A DNA stretch of 64,000 nucleotides from Solen grandis (GCA_021229015.1 CM037783.1:59929746-59993745); one strand, 5' to 3'; numbered from the stretch's first letter, positions 46,877-60,942 are shown. Translations and numbers: made by a program. Notes: generated from the sequence alone by a model not told the origin.

Positions 46877-47427
46877 ATCACCCTGATTTTCATACTTGAG
46901 TTCTCACTGATTCCGTTTTGGATGTAGCATTCATTACAATTCTGGCAAGCAAAGGTCATATGACAAGGGTTTACGACACTCTCATACACGAGTAAGTAAA
47001 CAAGTTGAATTTTTGTAAATATTTTATTCTCGATATACATGTAGTTGAAAAGTCACATTGTGCATAGTTGGAAAAGATCCTCGCTTAAGTCGTTTCCTAT
47101 TCCGGAAAAAAATCAAGTGATTTTGCAATATCATTTTCGTAAGTCCCTACAAGGCATTCGTGTTCAAAATGTCACAAACAAATCTAAATGGATTTAACTT
47201 GAATGTTTTTATGTCTAAATTCGAATTATTCAAATGTTCTATCCAAATTTCGCACATTTATTTCTCTATTGAACGTTCTGAATTTGAAAATTGAACTCGA
47301 GTTTTCCCATTTCCTGCGCTACTAGTGCAGTTTAATGCCTGACGTTGCGGCATTTTGCCACTCACATCATAGTTTGTATAACAGAAATGAAAGAGAATCA
47401 CTTTATGTTACTTTTATCACGTTTTAT

Positions 47428-47697
47428 CTCCAAAGTTTGACTTAACTATTTGAGCTTACCGTCGCTTCGACAGTATTTCTGTCATATAGCGACGTCCAGC
47501 TAATTGCAGATGCAGGAGGACCCCGAATGCACAGAGACATCCGGGTATAACCACCGACCTACCGCAAGCCAGTTGGAAGGCTTCCTTACATGAAAATCCA
47601 AATGTCCTTGCCGGGATTCGAACCCACGCGGTGAGGGGCTGAGTGAATGTTAAAGTCAGTGACTTTAGCCTCTCGGCCACGGAGGCTCCTCCAAAGT
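47428..47697 (-). mobile_element. SINE family A with target duplications (partner of 4,619)
   Basis: Element 47,437-47,688 flanked by CTCCAAAGT at 47,428-47,436 and 47,689-47,697. Same insertion as in copy 1, also 252 bp. Here the head keeps CGCGGTGAGG, one base different from copy 1. Confidence 0.9.
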
Positions 47698-47773
47698 ATG
47701 ATATTTTTCAAACGTAGCAGAAAGTCTCATGCTATCGGCGGCATTACGTCTAGGAAATCTCGCGCGGCTCATC

Positions 47774-47917
47774 TTGCGAGAACAAAGTGACGTCAAAAGT
47801 TCAAGAATTATACGAAAATTATACGAAAAGCGTTCTTTTATAGCATTGCGAGAACAAAGTGACGTCAAAAGTTCAAGAATTATACGAAAATTATACGAAA
47901 AGCGTTCTTTTATAGCA
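47774..47917. repeat. Perfect 72-bp tandem duplication, copy 2 only
   Basis: 47,774-47,845 and 47,846-47,917 are identical. Copy 1 has the unit once (from about 4,957) with differences. The length is a multiple of three, so the 80-codon ORF across it contains a 24-residue repeat, but nothing suggests translation. Confidence 0.95.
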
Positions 47918-48756
47918 TTTTTTGTTAAATTTCAAAAATTGAGTCAAATAACAAAATTTTATGACAACTAAAACTTATTAATGAACATTTGTTCTTAGGA
48001 TTGCCGTACCCTTTAAAGCAATAAATAACAATTTTTGTTTACTATACTGGCCGAACATCATACTTTATACTCAAAAACCCTTTACAACATAATATATTGA
48101 AATTCCTTACTCCCACTCATTATGTTAAAAGAGTAAACTTACATCAAAGTCTGTTTCGTATTTTATTGCTTTAAATTACAGTTTCCATTGTAAAATGGAA
48201 AACTTTAATATCAGTCTCGCGTGTATTTCAAACACACATGAAATACCAACACAGATTTCTGTCGACATTATAACCCTGGTATCGGGTTCATGATGTGCTT
48301 AAAAGCATAGCTGTTTAATGATGCGCTGAGCCGAACGAGACTTTCGAACTTTGTTAATTTCATAATTGCACCAAACTACAAGCTTTCGAGTGAAACCACT
48401 TTCACTGTTCTAACACCGAAAATGACTAACAGTAATAATGTGATTATCAAAACAATGTGCATAGTCTCTATGTTGACAAACTCTCTATCATGTCAGGTAG
48501 ATTTTGAAATAAACACAATTTACGCTCATGAGCATCGTCATATCGATGCATAATTACAAAAGTAGAACACAAGAAAAATTTTGACGCAAGCGTCAAAGAA
48601 TCGGACCAAAGAACTATTGTTGTTGGCGTGATTCTCCGTTATTGCAGGAAAATGATGTAATATCCATTTCACTGCTCTACTGGTACTTGCTTCTTTACTT
48701 AACGCAGAAATTCATTGGGAACCAGCATGTAAAAAGACTGCATTTTTGATACGTTT

Positions 48757-49175
48757 GTAACGCTGTTCCATGGCAATACACATTTATTATCGGACAACAA
48801 TTCGGGGCTATATTTAGACATCTATATTATAAATTTCCCCTTTTTTCTACGCAGAGAAATAAGTCCAAATTTTGTTTTCAGTCTTATCACTATATGGCGA
48901 TAATTTTCATGTTTATTTCAGTACGATGCGAACCTGAATTAAAATGTATTGATAATCGATGCTTGAAAACCTGTAATAAAAAAAAAAGTACGCGAGCGAA
49001 AACATCGCACCTCTTTCGGAGATATTTGGAAACATGACTGCCTGGAATTTCCAGCGACAGACAACAATATATAGATTTCTTCTCTATGCAATAGTGCAGT
49101 TGGTAAAATAGTCATGCTAGATCGCCATACAAATGGCGCTGAAAAGGGGTGTGGGTTCGAGTCACAGACGGAGAA
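48757..49175 (+). repeat. Repeat R with tRNA-like part (partner of 5,874)
   Basis: Same as in copy 1 but missing 12 bp in the box A region and about 14 bp near 48,967. Confidence 0.6.
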
Positions 49176-52100
49176 CAATTTTTACAATTATTTTTTTTAA
49201 TTATTTTTGCAGTATATTAAGATACATATATTTTACAATAATTATGTTTTATTAGTATGCATGTCAATAAAGTTGTAAGGTTTATGAAAACAAACAGTCA
49301 GACTAATTATTAGTACTGCCTAAACATGATTAATGATAAAAGAGACTTTTCTATCATCAGCATCTTTTAATTATTCCTAATTAATAGATTAGATATAAAT
49401 AAGAAACAATGCAAAATGATGCAATTTGCTGTGATGATTAATTTCTTCATGGGTGACTTAAAATTCTATCCATATATTGGTAATGTGCCAATGTTCACCA
49501 AGCGTGAAATACAGACTCCACTAGTTGGTTTATTTTGGGTCCCCACTGTGAACTCATTCTTCTCTTATCATGGAAGGTGATGGGGAGGGGGGGGGGGTCA
49601 ATAAAGAAGGGCATTTTGAATGCCTTTAAGAAGGAGCTCGCTCTCTTCGCCCCTTTTTTATCATTAAGATTTCAATTATAATGTTCTAGCTATAATATAG
49701 CGTAACATGAGCTTACACTGCTGATGGTCGTGGCTGTTTTGTTTTCAAAATGAATAGTTTTTCGCCCTAAGGCGGCGAAAACCTGAATATGGATTACATG
49801 AACATAGTTAAACAATTTTAAGAATCAACTGTTAAGGCTTACAACTAAAGATTTTGTATATATTTTCATCTAAGAGAAAATATGTGCAGCACGTGCCTAC
49901 TGTGCATAATGAAAGCTACGCCAGAGATTAATGAATGATATTAAGCCTTTTTATCAAAGACCAAGTTAATTTGTGGGCAATACTTAATTAGAAATAACAA
50001 AAATTCATAATGGACCTAAAATTCACATTTAAAATAAATATTAAAATCCACCCATCATTAAATTGTTATCATGGTCCGCCAAGATATCATTGGAATTTTC
50101 AAGCATTTGAAGGACCATGATTATGGTTTAATGTTGGATGGATTACCTTAAGACTCATTTACAAGACTCCACATCGCAAATACTGTATATTGTATAATGT
50201 AATATTGAAAATGTTGAAGGTTTATTTTGGTTAAATTTTATAGATATCAATGAAATAATCCTGTTATTGTTGGATCCAAATAATGACCTCCTAAGAGCTC
50301 ACGCTTTCTCTATGAAGATTAACTCACTTAATTTGAAGAAGAATATTCTATAAAATGTAACAATCATAAATTGTATAATTATTTATTCATTTACTGGATG
50401 ACACTAATAGCAGAACTGGTCATTTGCGAGACTTCGTAGAGTCATAGCGTACGATACCATTTACAGTCAAATCTGTCTTAAGAGGTCAGTCGAGGGAACA
50501 AGAGAAAGTTACCGCTTAACAGAGGTGGTCACTAAATGAAGGTTTAACATATAACAGATGATAGTTCGGTAATATCAAAATTGACCGTTAAATTGAAGTT
50601 GGTCGCTGCTAATACAGCTTCAGTTGTATACAAATTTTATTGGTATCTAGTCAAAACCGACCCATGTAAAAACGGATCCAAGTTGAAATGGTGCCGAACT
50701 GGTCAAAACGGTCCCACCTGGATGGGAAGATTGATCAAAACGGTCCCATATACACGGCGCCATTATAAACGAATGGGAATTTATCGATTTGTGTTTTGCT
50801 ATCTGTCGTAAAAACCGATGTAAATATTTATTTTGCTTTGCTTATATTCTACATTCTAATTTACCATTTTTTAATGCACAAAGAGGTTCTTTTTTTTTTT
50901 TTTTTTTTTTTTTTTGAAGAGATAGAGCGTGACGCTTGTTTACACATGTATCACAAAAAAGATCGGGTGGCTGTAATGGGGGATTAAAGTGTACATTGTG
51001 GTGATAGACAGGATATTTTACCTGAAAGAGTATTAATGGATACTGATCATCCGGTTACAAATTATTGGATTTATTGCATAGTTGCGAATGGTCGTGTAGG
51101 TGAGTGAGGATACTGGTTAGGAAAGTACCCTTTTATATCACACACTGGTTGTAACGTTATTGATTATTCATTGATGTCATATTTATTTGATATGATAGAT
51201 AACTTTTGCGGACATGATAAAATAAATAAATCTTTATTTAAAGCCATACGCGCCCAATACAGTTTTTTCACTATAAAGACATAGAAGGAAAATAAGGCTA
51301 GCCATGAAATTTTCTTAAACTTTGCATAACTATAGAGAATTATACTAGAAACACATTTAGGAGAAAGAAATTGTAGGTCACCATTATTTTTATTTATTTT
51401 TAGTTATCTTCCCCTGGAAGTGAGTCTTTAGTTGTTGTTGTTGTTTTTTTTCTGTGTAAGGCGTGTATGCCTTTAAGTCTTATCATGGTTACAACATAAA
51501 AACAGACACAAAACTTTGAAACACGCCATTCAATTTTGTATTATAAGAGACATTCAGCGTTTCAAAAATAACGTTTACAGTATTGTACTGGCTTGATAAT
51601 GATGATGAAGATATATACCGTCTCTGTTTATCCTTCAACTGAAACACTCTATATAATCACATATATATATGCACAGTATATATGATTCACTTGATAAAAT
51701 ATGCTTTAAAGACAATAATTTAAGAACTGACGCATGCATATCAGCAAAACGAACCCCCTTTTGAGAAATTTACTTAAAAAATCACTTATTACCACAAATT
51801 AGATTTGGGATAAAGTGTATAATAGAGACTGTATACTGAGAATAAAAATCTGACTAGATGGAAAGGAAACTATCCAATGTTTGTACACTCAAATTGGTCA
51901 TAGTCATCGAAATTAGATATGAAATGTAATCTGATCAATTTTCATATATTTTACACATTGTTATATACACGGGGGTGGGATCACGTGACTTTGCATAGTA
52001 ATTAACACGAGGAATGCTGAGCCTCGGTAAGTTCATAATTTTGTTAAATTTTGGTGACAAACGTTTCCAGAATCAAAACAAGACCTAGCCTATCATATGC

Positions 52101-52810
52101 GCGGTAGCTTTCTTCAAATATCGGTACTAAGTGCGTTCTCGTACGTTTTATGGTTTTCGAGAACATTGTTTGAATTGTATCAAAATTGCAGATGCAGCCT
52201 TAGTAAACCACAAGCGACATTATAAATTGGTACCAAAATGAACAAAAGGATGCCTTCTTCCTTCACAAAAAATACAATACAAGGCATATTTTTGCCAAAT
52301 GTGCTCGTAGAAGTCCATCTAAATTCTTGTTGAAAGATCTGTAGCATACAATTGTTCATTGAATAGGTATAGTAAGTAAAACGAACATTTATTAACAGTA
52401 AACCACACGCGAACAAAATAGTAAGTCTCACGCATGGTTTCAAATAGCTTTAAAATACCGAAATGTGGCGACATTGAACAAGTGTGTCCCGTCTACGGTG
52501 TGAAAAAAATCAAATACCAAGAATATACTCAGTTATATATAACTCAAACAATATATATGATACTTTGATATTGATCCTTTAGTGAACACTCAAAACATGT
52601 ATGTTCCACATGGCCGTTTTGTCTCGACAGGCCTGACTGAAATAGCTCAACATAACTGACCGCTGTGATTGAAATATTGTTGAAACGGTGTTTAAAATGA
52701 TCAAAAGTACACAAAGACACTCGCACAATCACACGCACGCACACTTTTATCGTCCGCATCCGTAGTTGACGTTTTTTTATGTCCTAGTCTTAATGATCCT
52801 TTTTGAACAG

Positions 52811-53200
52811 GGTTACTTGCATCGCTGTTCTACAGTAGCACACATTTCAAATCGGGAAACAATTCAGGGCTATTTTTAGACATTTATGTTTTTAGATTTC
52901 CCTTTTTTATACTTCAAGAGAAAAATAGTCCAAAATTTGCATTCTCCCTAATCACTAAATGGTCATAAATTTCGTTATTGAAGTCGAAACTGAATTAAAA
53001 TGTGTTGAAAACCGTTGCTGGAGATAACGTGTTTAATTAAGTTATCGAAAGAAGAAATTACGCAGGAGACACAATCGCAAATCATTCGGAGATATCTTGA
53101 ACCATGATTGGCTGGATTCTCCAGACATATTTTGATCTGCATGCAACAGTTGGCGTAATAGTGCAGTGAGTAAAGTAGTCAGTCTGTTCCCTGTCAAAAG
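52811..53200 (+). repeat. Repeat R, uninterrupted copy with tRNA-like 3' part
   Basis: Runs from the GGGCTATTTTTAGACATT region through GGCTGGATTCTCCAGACAT into TTGGCGTAATAGTGCAGTGA without a break. It shows the state before (or without) the 6.1-kb insertion of copy 1. Confidence 0.75.
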
Positions 53201-56200
53201 GTATTTTACATTTGTTTAAATACTTTTTGCAATATAAGACATTTATATTTTTGTTATAGTGAAAATCATTAATTCAGCTATATTAAGTAACTGTGTATAA
53301 ATGAGAAAAAGAAAAAGAGAGATTGTTGCTTTAGATTCGCGCCCACATATAATCTTAGAAACTGTAGGCAGGAGAAATGGTGAGAGTAAGAGTGGCGATA
53401 TGTTAATTGTTAGCAATCTATTGAGACAAATGATGTGTTGATCTTCTTTTAACGTCCGTGTTCAAGCAAGATTAAAGCGGGTTTATAACATTAGGTCAAT
53501 TGGCATCGCTTGAAAATTTGATCCTCGCCTATCAAATTTACTTTGATAAAAAAGAAATGCGACATCAGAAAATTAATAACTCTGTTCTCTCAGCGCTATC
53601 AGCGCTTTGATTAATGTAACTTCAGTTTCGAAAATACAATATCTTTACATAATTATGACAGTCTTTTGATTTCAAGTTCTTTTTTCCTTAATCAGTATTT
53701 CGTTTTGTTCTTTAAACTCTTTTTAAAGGAAGAATTGTTGTGACTGCAAATTCTTCAATACAATTTAATAGATAAAGTAGCATTGTGATGAATTGTAAAT
53801 TATAGCTACAGAATGAAATAATTAAATGACTTGAATTAATTAAAAACGATCTCTCACAGCAGGGTCTTTCTATAGTATTATGAGACCCTGCTCACCTTCT
53901 CACGGACAGAAACTAAGACCCCCCACCCCCGTGTATATAGCAGACTTCTGAGTCTATTCAAAATTAGATGCCCGATATCGCAATAGTGCGTATTAAATTT
54001 TCATTTTAAAATTTAAAAAATAAGTATGATAAAATAATCATTAAATAAAACCATCTTATCAATATCTCTCATTGGTTTAAAAAAACATGTCAACCTCAGA
54101 AGCTTAGTAAAAATAAAATTTCTAATATCATTTATATGTATCACAGTTCATAATCACATGTCACATTCGTTTACAAATGGACAAATTCTGTGTTCTTCTG
54201 CTTACCATTCGAATCGACCTGTTTCTATGCACATTTAATCGACACCTGAGCGGAATTTGCTTAAAGCTGACATGTGTTTCGCTGTCATAATGGTTATGCC
54301 ATATCTTATACCCGCATCAATGCACGAAAACTTTCTGGTACCCAAAATAGAACATAATTAATAAATGGTCAGACCATTGAGTCAAAGAGTTATATATATA
54401 TACTACGAGATTACCTAGATGTTTTCCAATATGAAACCCTTTTTGTGGGGTGGTGAAAAAATGGGGTGTTTCATGCAGTATTTACAGTATTCAAGCCATC
54501 AAGTACAAAATTGAAACATTTAGGTTTCACATGGAAACCATATATATGCGCTCGTAGCATTGATCTCCCTTTATACCGACCACTCACAGTCCAGTTTATA
54601 CTTGCGCGCGGAATATATATCGCCCCGTAATTTTTACCTGTAAATACATAAAAACCCATTTTTCGTGAATACTTATGTTATCGTAAAAGTCATCTTGGGT
54701 CAAGTAAATCCCCATGGATACAAGGATTTATAAATACAGCGCTATTTAACGAAGTGAACGTCTTCCTTGAGAATAAATATTATAGTTTAACATACCATTA
54801 TTGAAAGGACTGCGTGTTTAGTAAAATATTTTCAGAATAAAAGATTTATTTTCTGCGCATATACATTTAACCCCTCAAGTCGGTATAATTATCTATGTAA
54901 TGTTTGATTATCATTAGATTATGTACTCAATTCCAATATCAGATATGACAAATATTTCACGTACAATGTAATCGAACATCACTCAATATTATACAACAGT
55001 CACTGTGTTTATTTCATGTCTTCTCATAATGTGCCTATATAAACTGTATTTTGTTTTACGCTGATTAGCTAATTCGTTCAATTGTGATTATAAACACTGT
55101 ACTTTTTTACAATAGAAGACATATGTTCGTATACAAAGCCAATAGATATTCGATTAATGTATATCAAGGAGGCAGATGCATGGGTGTAAGAAAGTAAGTA
55201 AATGACCAAATATCTGATACTGATACAACAGTTAACAATTACATGCATAGTTATCTAGAAGTATTATCAGCTCACGTGCATTTATCCGAATTTAATTGAA
55301 ATTTTCATGCCACAGCTTTAGACTCACGTGAAACAGTAAATTGTGTACAGTTTCAAGGATGCATTCAGTAATGCGCATTCATGCAAAACCTAGTTAAGTG
55401 TTGCTATGGAATATGTTTCGCCACTCGTGAAAATATCACTTTTTATGTTCACTCAGAGAAATTATTAATCGATCTTACACCAAAACAAACTTTTTTTTTA
55501 TTTATTGCTCTAAAGGCCAGAAATTAGCTGTGCTATTCAAAGAATTGTCAAAACTGGCGGTATTACCTCGCGTGCGTGATTTTTTTTATGACGTCATTTC
55601 TTGCGTAAAACCCAGCACAAATAACGCTCCGATCATTTTATAACGTAGTGTCGAAATTTTTTTTTATGAAAATGGTAATATTCACTGTTCTAAGCAGAGA
55701 AATTACCATTTTTAATTCACTGATATTTCCCTATAATCCACCGAAAAGCATTAAATAAAATATATACGAGGGCTGATTAGAAAATTCGCGGAATTCTCCT
55801 CTCAAGAATTTATTTCTTCATCATATCACATGAAAACTCGTATACAAGTATAAAAAAATATATTCTCTTTCATTATCAGGTAGTTGAATAGATATTAAAT
55901 ACAGTACTGTTAAATGCTGTTATTTCACATATTCTGAATTCATTAGTCAGGCTAGTGCTTAGTCAAATTTAAAGCAAATTTGGTGCGAATGCAACTGTCG
56001 TTAGCGTGACATTTCGACGTCATTTCTGGGAAATTGGAAGACGTTGTGTTGGACGGTTATTTCGCAGCAGACTGTTCTGGCCATGGCTTCAAAAACGGCG
56101 CATTCCGTCAACAGATGACATTGAGATGCGTGCGGTTGTCAAATTTTGTGATTGACTCAAACTTTTTCTTATAAAGGCACTTAAACAAATTAAAATGTTA

Positions 56201-57057
56201 GATATATTACCAACCTATGGAAAAAACATTTATCTACAATTGGTACAAGCAGTTTAGGCATGGTAGAACCTCAGTGTTTGATGACGAAAGACCAGGGGTC
56301 GTATTCATAAAGCTCCTTAGTTTTTAAGGAAAAAAATCCTTAACTGGAATAAATCTCCTTAGGTGTTTTATATATAAGACTTAAGGAAATTCTTAATACC
56401 TAAGGGAAATCTATGTGATTTTAAGGAAAATCTTAGAGACTAAGGGAAATTTGTTCCTAAGGAGCTTTATGAATATGGCCCCAGGTCGGCCGACATCGAC
56501 AGTCACTGTTGGAAACACAGCGTTAGTGAAGGAACTGTTAGATAATGACAGACGGTTTATGGTGCAAGGTATTGCAGAGTAACTATCTCTTTCGTATTAC
56601 ACAGTACAACGTATTCTTAAGACGAGAGGTGGTGATTACGTTGAGAAAGTTAACCGGACACTAGACTTTGACGTTAAAGTAACGTCAGCGTGACCCAACG
56701 TTGTCGTCTGCGTGCTTCAAGTACTACATAGTACTGTTATTCAATGTTTCATGCGAGCTTTATGTTCAATGTATCTAAATAATATTTGAGCTCTATGTCA
56801 GTCCTGAGTATACGTATCTCGTGATGTTTTTTTTTGTTGTTGTTTTTTACTTTCCTTATCCAGGTTTCAGTAATAAAGCAATTCCGCGAACTTATCAATC
56901 CCCCCTCGTATATTCCAAATAAAATGGTTGTCATTAGTATCACTTTCAATTGATATCATATTCTTACAATATATTAAATTTCATTCTGTTTAGAAATTAT
57001 GTCCAATATAATAGCTTGATATACTATATCTATCTACTTTAGTATTTCATTTTAATG
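53130..57057. repeat. Large collinear duplication, copy 2, right block (pairs with 16,379-20,323)
   Basis: Collinear to TTTCATTTTAATG ending 57,057, after which copy 2 continues into sequence missing from copy 1. Small indels include a 28-bp loss near 54,470 and a 10-bp insertion (CAGCGCTATC region) near 53,595. Confidence 0.9.
55767..56908 (+). mobile_element. Decayed mariner (partner of 19,035) with nested MITE at 56,297-56,480
   Basis: Same termini and TA flanks as in copy 1. The nested 184-bp MITE is also present with CCAGG at 56,292-56,296 and 56,481-56,485. Here a TAA at about 56,580 interrupts the HTH remnant where copy 1 has CAA. Confidence 0.85.
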
Positions 57058-57810
57058 ACATCGTACATTTACAATGTCAACATTGTTACTAAATTTATTC
57101 AGTTGTATATGTAAGGGTTATGACATAGAATCCAAGACGATCACCAGTAAACCATGCACATATCAAATTTTAATTATGAAATTAAACAAAACGTAAGACT
57201 CATAGAAGAAAATAAATATACGCAAAATTAACCAGAGTTTAATTTAACTTTACATTTAGTGATATTCAATTAAATATCCTAAAATTGCCTAAATTTGCGT
57301 TTTGCAAATGTGGGGTGTATACATGTATATACATTTCCTAATCATATATTTCACTCTGCACTTCGGTATATGCAGTGTGATTTCTGGCTTAATAACATGT
57401 CTGTTCTCTTACATTGCAGAAACACAAAAATGTATGCTACCCAAGAACGTATAAGAGTAATTTAATATGGCTTATCGGGACTGATCCTCAGTTTGTGGGG
57501 ATAATAAGAAGATCTTTCTGTGAGAAGCGTTATTATAGTTTCATGGTCAATAAACAGTTGCATGGTTGGTGCTTGTAACTGTATAAGAAAAACTAGGATG
57601 ATTTCGTAGAAAGCCGTCGTTATAAGTATGATTGTATTCTTTGATTCTCAATTTGACGGTTGTGTATTCTTCTTAGCAATTTTCATAAAATACTCATATT
57701 AAAACAAACAAAAAATCAACTGCTGTTATTCAAACCTTGCAACATGCCAAATTATCGTAGACCTTTTCTTTTTCACATTCTTTGCAATCTATCATTTCGA
57801 AACATTCAGG
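57058..57810. other. Copy-2-only intergenic sequence, no feature seen
   Basis: AT-rich, no repeat recognised. Confidence 0.5.
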
Positions 57811-58095
57811 ACACATACATGAAGGGGCCTCCGTGGCCGAGAGGGTAAAGTCGGTGACTATAACACTCACTCAGTCCTTTACCACGTGGGTTCGAATCCC
57901 GGCAGGGTCATTCGGATTTTCATGTGAGGAAGCCTTCCAGCTGGCTTGCGGTAGGTCGGTGGTTCTACCCGGATGCCTCCGTGCATTCGGGGTCTTCCTC
58001 CACCTGTAATTAGCTGGACGTCGCTATATGACTGAAATACTGTCGAAGCTACGGTAAACTCAAATAGTCAAGTCAAGTCAAGACACATACATGAA
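57811..58095 (+). mobile_element. SINE family A, full length with 13-bp target duplication
   Basis: Element 57,824-58,082 flanked by ACACATACATGAA at 57,811-57,823 and 58,083-58,095. Reading 5'-3': tRNA-like head with TGGCCGAGAGGG (box A) and GGTTCGAATCCC (box B), conserved middle, then a GTCAAGTCAAGTCAAG tail. The best reference copy in the window. Head length and variable-arm-like insert suggest a Ser/Leu-type tRNA ancestor, tentative; the middle may belong to a known invertebrate SINE superfamily (V- or Meta-type). Confidence 0.93.
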
Positions 58096-58236
58096 ACGTC
58101 CAACCCACTATGATTTTATCAGTCTGAGAAAAAAGAATATTCACATGTATGACATGACTAAATATTGTGGTTGTTATCTATGTCTTGGACGAATTAATAC
58201 CGACATTACATATCAAAGTTCTAGTAATTTTGGTGA

Positions 58237-58440
58237 TATTTAAGTGTGTTACCACACTGCAGTGTCACGCCGTAGACATGTTGCATGATGTCACATCAAG
58301 TCACATTATCCTGACACCGGGCCTACTAGACCATGAAAGGCAATTATATGCTTAGCGCCAAGCAAGGGAGCTACACTGGTATCATATTTTATGATTTCAG
58401 TATGTCGGACCGGGGATCGAAACCACGACCTCCTGAGTGT
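58237..58440 (-). mobile_element. SINE family B, tRNA-derived
   Basis: The minus strand reads from a tRNA-like head (GGTCGTGGTTTCGATCCCCG, box B) to a body with GCTTGGCGCTAAGCAT and CCCGGTGTCAGGATAATGTG. Two related pieces sit inside the 59.5-62.8 kb element. Confidence 0.7.
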
Positions 58441-59501
58441 AACAATGAATTTGCATCACTCTTTTCATCAATCTGAACAAAATAAATTCGTGTGTTTTTG
58501 TCTTGTGTGAGTCTTATGCTTTTGCATAAATTTAAAATTAGAATTGGATAAGTGCACATTTTCTGCTTTCATACTTTTTGAGTTATGCTCCGGACAAAAA
58601 TTGGGACAGACAAACGGGCAGACAGATAACTCTGACAAAAACAAAACATTTCCCCCATATAAATATAGGAGGAGACATAATAAAAAGAAAGTACCATATA
58701 AAAAGCCCATATTAGCATGATATCTTCATAACTTCATAACTTTATTTGATTATTAAGCTTATATTCACAAACATTGTGAATAAAATAAGCAATACAAAAT
58801 ATACAAAAAATGCAATAATAATTTCACGCACACAGGGTAAACGGCCACACAATCATTCACTTTTCGGGCACAAAAAAAATAATAATATTTTATATTCACA
58901 TAGATAAACAAGTAATATAACTGTACCATATACTAAACATTGAATCCCTTGAACAATTTCATCTTTCCCGAAAGCGAAACTAAAAGATGAACAAGGGGTA
59001 CATATAAATGAAATTACATCATACATGCACAAACATACTTATATTCACATAGAGATGGTTTAATTGAAATAAATATATACTTATATATAGTATGTAAATC
59101 ACTAGCAATGTAAATACATCATACATAATTGCAAATCCATGATTATGGATAAAATACATGTGCATTTATACCTACAATATGTGTCAGTGTAGTTTATTAT
59201 GGAGCGAGGAGAATTAAAATAAATAAATTTGCTTTGTAGTAATAAGTCCGCTCCCAAGAACTAGTATAGGGTGTTATAATCTCACATTCGACCCCCCCCC
59301 ACACACACACACACACACATTTCCTTACTAAAACATTTAATGATGAATATAAAGTTTACTCACTTTAAAATAAAACTATCATATGTGCAAATCAAACACT
59401 TTTAAAAAGTACATAAAGCTTGTACGCATATATAGACATTTGTCTATATAATAATAGAGTTCTTATCTTAGAGATTTTACCTACATAAAAAGTTATCTAT
59501 C
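58441..59501. other. Intergenic, AC microsatellite only
   Basis: (AC)n at 59,301-59,319 after a C run. No ORF of note; the 80-codon minus ORF at 58,468-58,710 is unrecognised. Confidence 0.5.
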
Positions 59502-59515
59502 ATCATTGTAGCGCC

Positions 59516-59699
59516 GTTAAATGTCGCACCGCCGTTAAATGGCGCAACTCACGTTAAATGTCGCTCTGTTGCCGTTAAATGTCGCTCTCACCGTTAAATG
59601 TCGCAAAACAAGCTCACGTTAAATGTCGCACCTCTAACGTTAAATGTCGCAAAAAATCGAGGTCACGTTAAATGTCGCACCATCAACGCTAAATGTCGC
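59516..59699 (+). repeat. Left array of nine GTTAAATGTCGC motifs
   Basis: Motifs start at 59,516, 59,534, 59,553, 59,574, 59,593, 59,618, 59,639, 59,667 and 59,688. The second reads GTTAAATGGCGC and the ninth GCTAAATGTCGC. Spacers are unequal and of different sequence, so this is not a simple satellite; it looks like repeated protein-binding sites. Confidence 0.9.
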
Positions 59700-60898
59700 A
59701 CATTTCTATATACACTCTAATGTAAAATTTATGTTACAAATTTGGACCCTCATTGGCGGATCGACTTGTTAACCTTCTCTGCATAGGGTTCGAACCCCAA
59801 ACGGGAATATGACTTCTATGGTTGCTAATTCAACCAATGTGTCTTTTCGCATCTTCGTGGCGTTTAAAAAATGTTTGTTTCTATTTACCTGACGGACCAA
59901 ATTCCATTCCCTAAACATTTGGTGTATATTTTAACGCCCTTTCTTCCGACTATGTTTGTTACATTCGTTTGATTTTAAGTCAGATTTTTTTTTTAATTTT
60001 CACTAAACATGTTCATTATAACGATATAGGTATCTTTAATGTAAAATAGACAGAAAATCCTTGTATAAGTTATGATTAACTTGTTTTAAGATGTTATGCC
60101 TGCCTACGTACAATTTTTTTTTTTTTGAGATGTTATCAAAAGCAAAAAGCTATCTTTTACTTTTTCTTAATTAGTTATGCATCGTAGTTTGTTTAAGCGA
60201 CCGTAAATTAAATAAAAGTGTCGCTTTCTTTGAGGTATTTATCGCTCGTATTGTGTGTGCGTCGGTATTGATAATAAGCTGTATATGAAGATGCATTAGA
60301 AAGTTGTAACAAGGGGTTAAAACTGGGTATATTCTGTTACATCTATATTAGAAAATTATGGTTTTATGAATGAGAAAAGAGAAAATGTGTTTTGTGCAAT
60401 AGAAAATATATAGAGGACTAGTATAATTTTAATATATTAATATGCGACAAATGTAAAAAATACGTAGGGCATTTATAAAACAGAATCATTACAAATACCC
60501 AAGTATTACCAAGTTAGTTGGATTACTGAACTGTTCGAATAGGAAATTATAATCGAATCTTGCAAAATATATGACAAAAGCAACTCTATTAAGATGCGAA
60601 TTGTTGATATAACTTCTGTGTATGCTGTTGTATAATCATAATCACAACTAGTAGTCGTAGAGTTATGCATATATAATTATGTATACATATTTGGTAATTT
60701 CTTTTTCTTCTTCTTTTCTCTAAATTTTGTTTCGTTAGGCGTAAGAGGGAAAGCAATATATGACACTTGACTTGAATATACCGTATCCTACAATATTTCT
60801 AGTTTTTTCCAGGAAGATATTATGGGACAGGGATATTTTTTATTTCGCGAACAAAAGCAATATATTGTAGCTTTATAATGACAACTATATCACATTGT

Positions 60899-60940
<42 letters not shown>
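60899..60940. repeat. (GT)20 microsatellite
   Basis: Uninterrupted GT dinucleotides from 60,901 to 60,940. Confidence 0.98.

Positions 60941-60942
<2 letters not shown>

Larger units (their letters stand above)
44599..53117. repeat. Large collinear duplication, copy 2, left block (pairs with 1,986-10,269)
   Basis: Same order and orientation as copy 1. Copy-2-only features: the SINE at 45,761, the 72-bp duplication at 47,774, a 22-bp deletion near 45,181, a 12-bp deletion in the tRNA-like part near 49,094, and a 5-bp deletion near 52,194. No gene apart from the weak ORFs described for copy 1. Confidence 0.9.

Noticed and set aside
57824..57910. tRNA gene
   Set aside because: Box A and B are present but the cloverleaf is degenerate and the sequence continues into a SINE body with tail and target duplications.
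59516..59699. CRISPR-like array of regularly repeated 12-mers
   Set aside because: The repeats are too short, spacers are 6-16 bp and conserved between the three arrays, and the context is a eukaryotic transposon with inverted ends.
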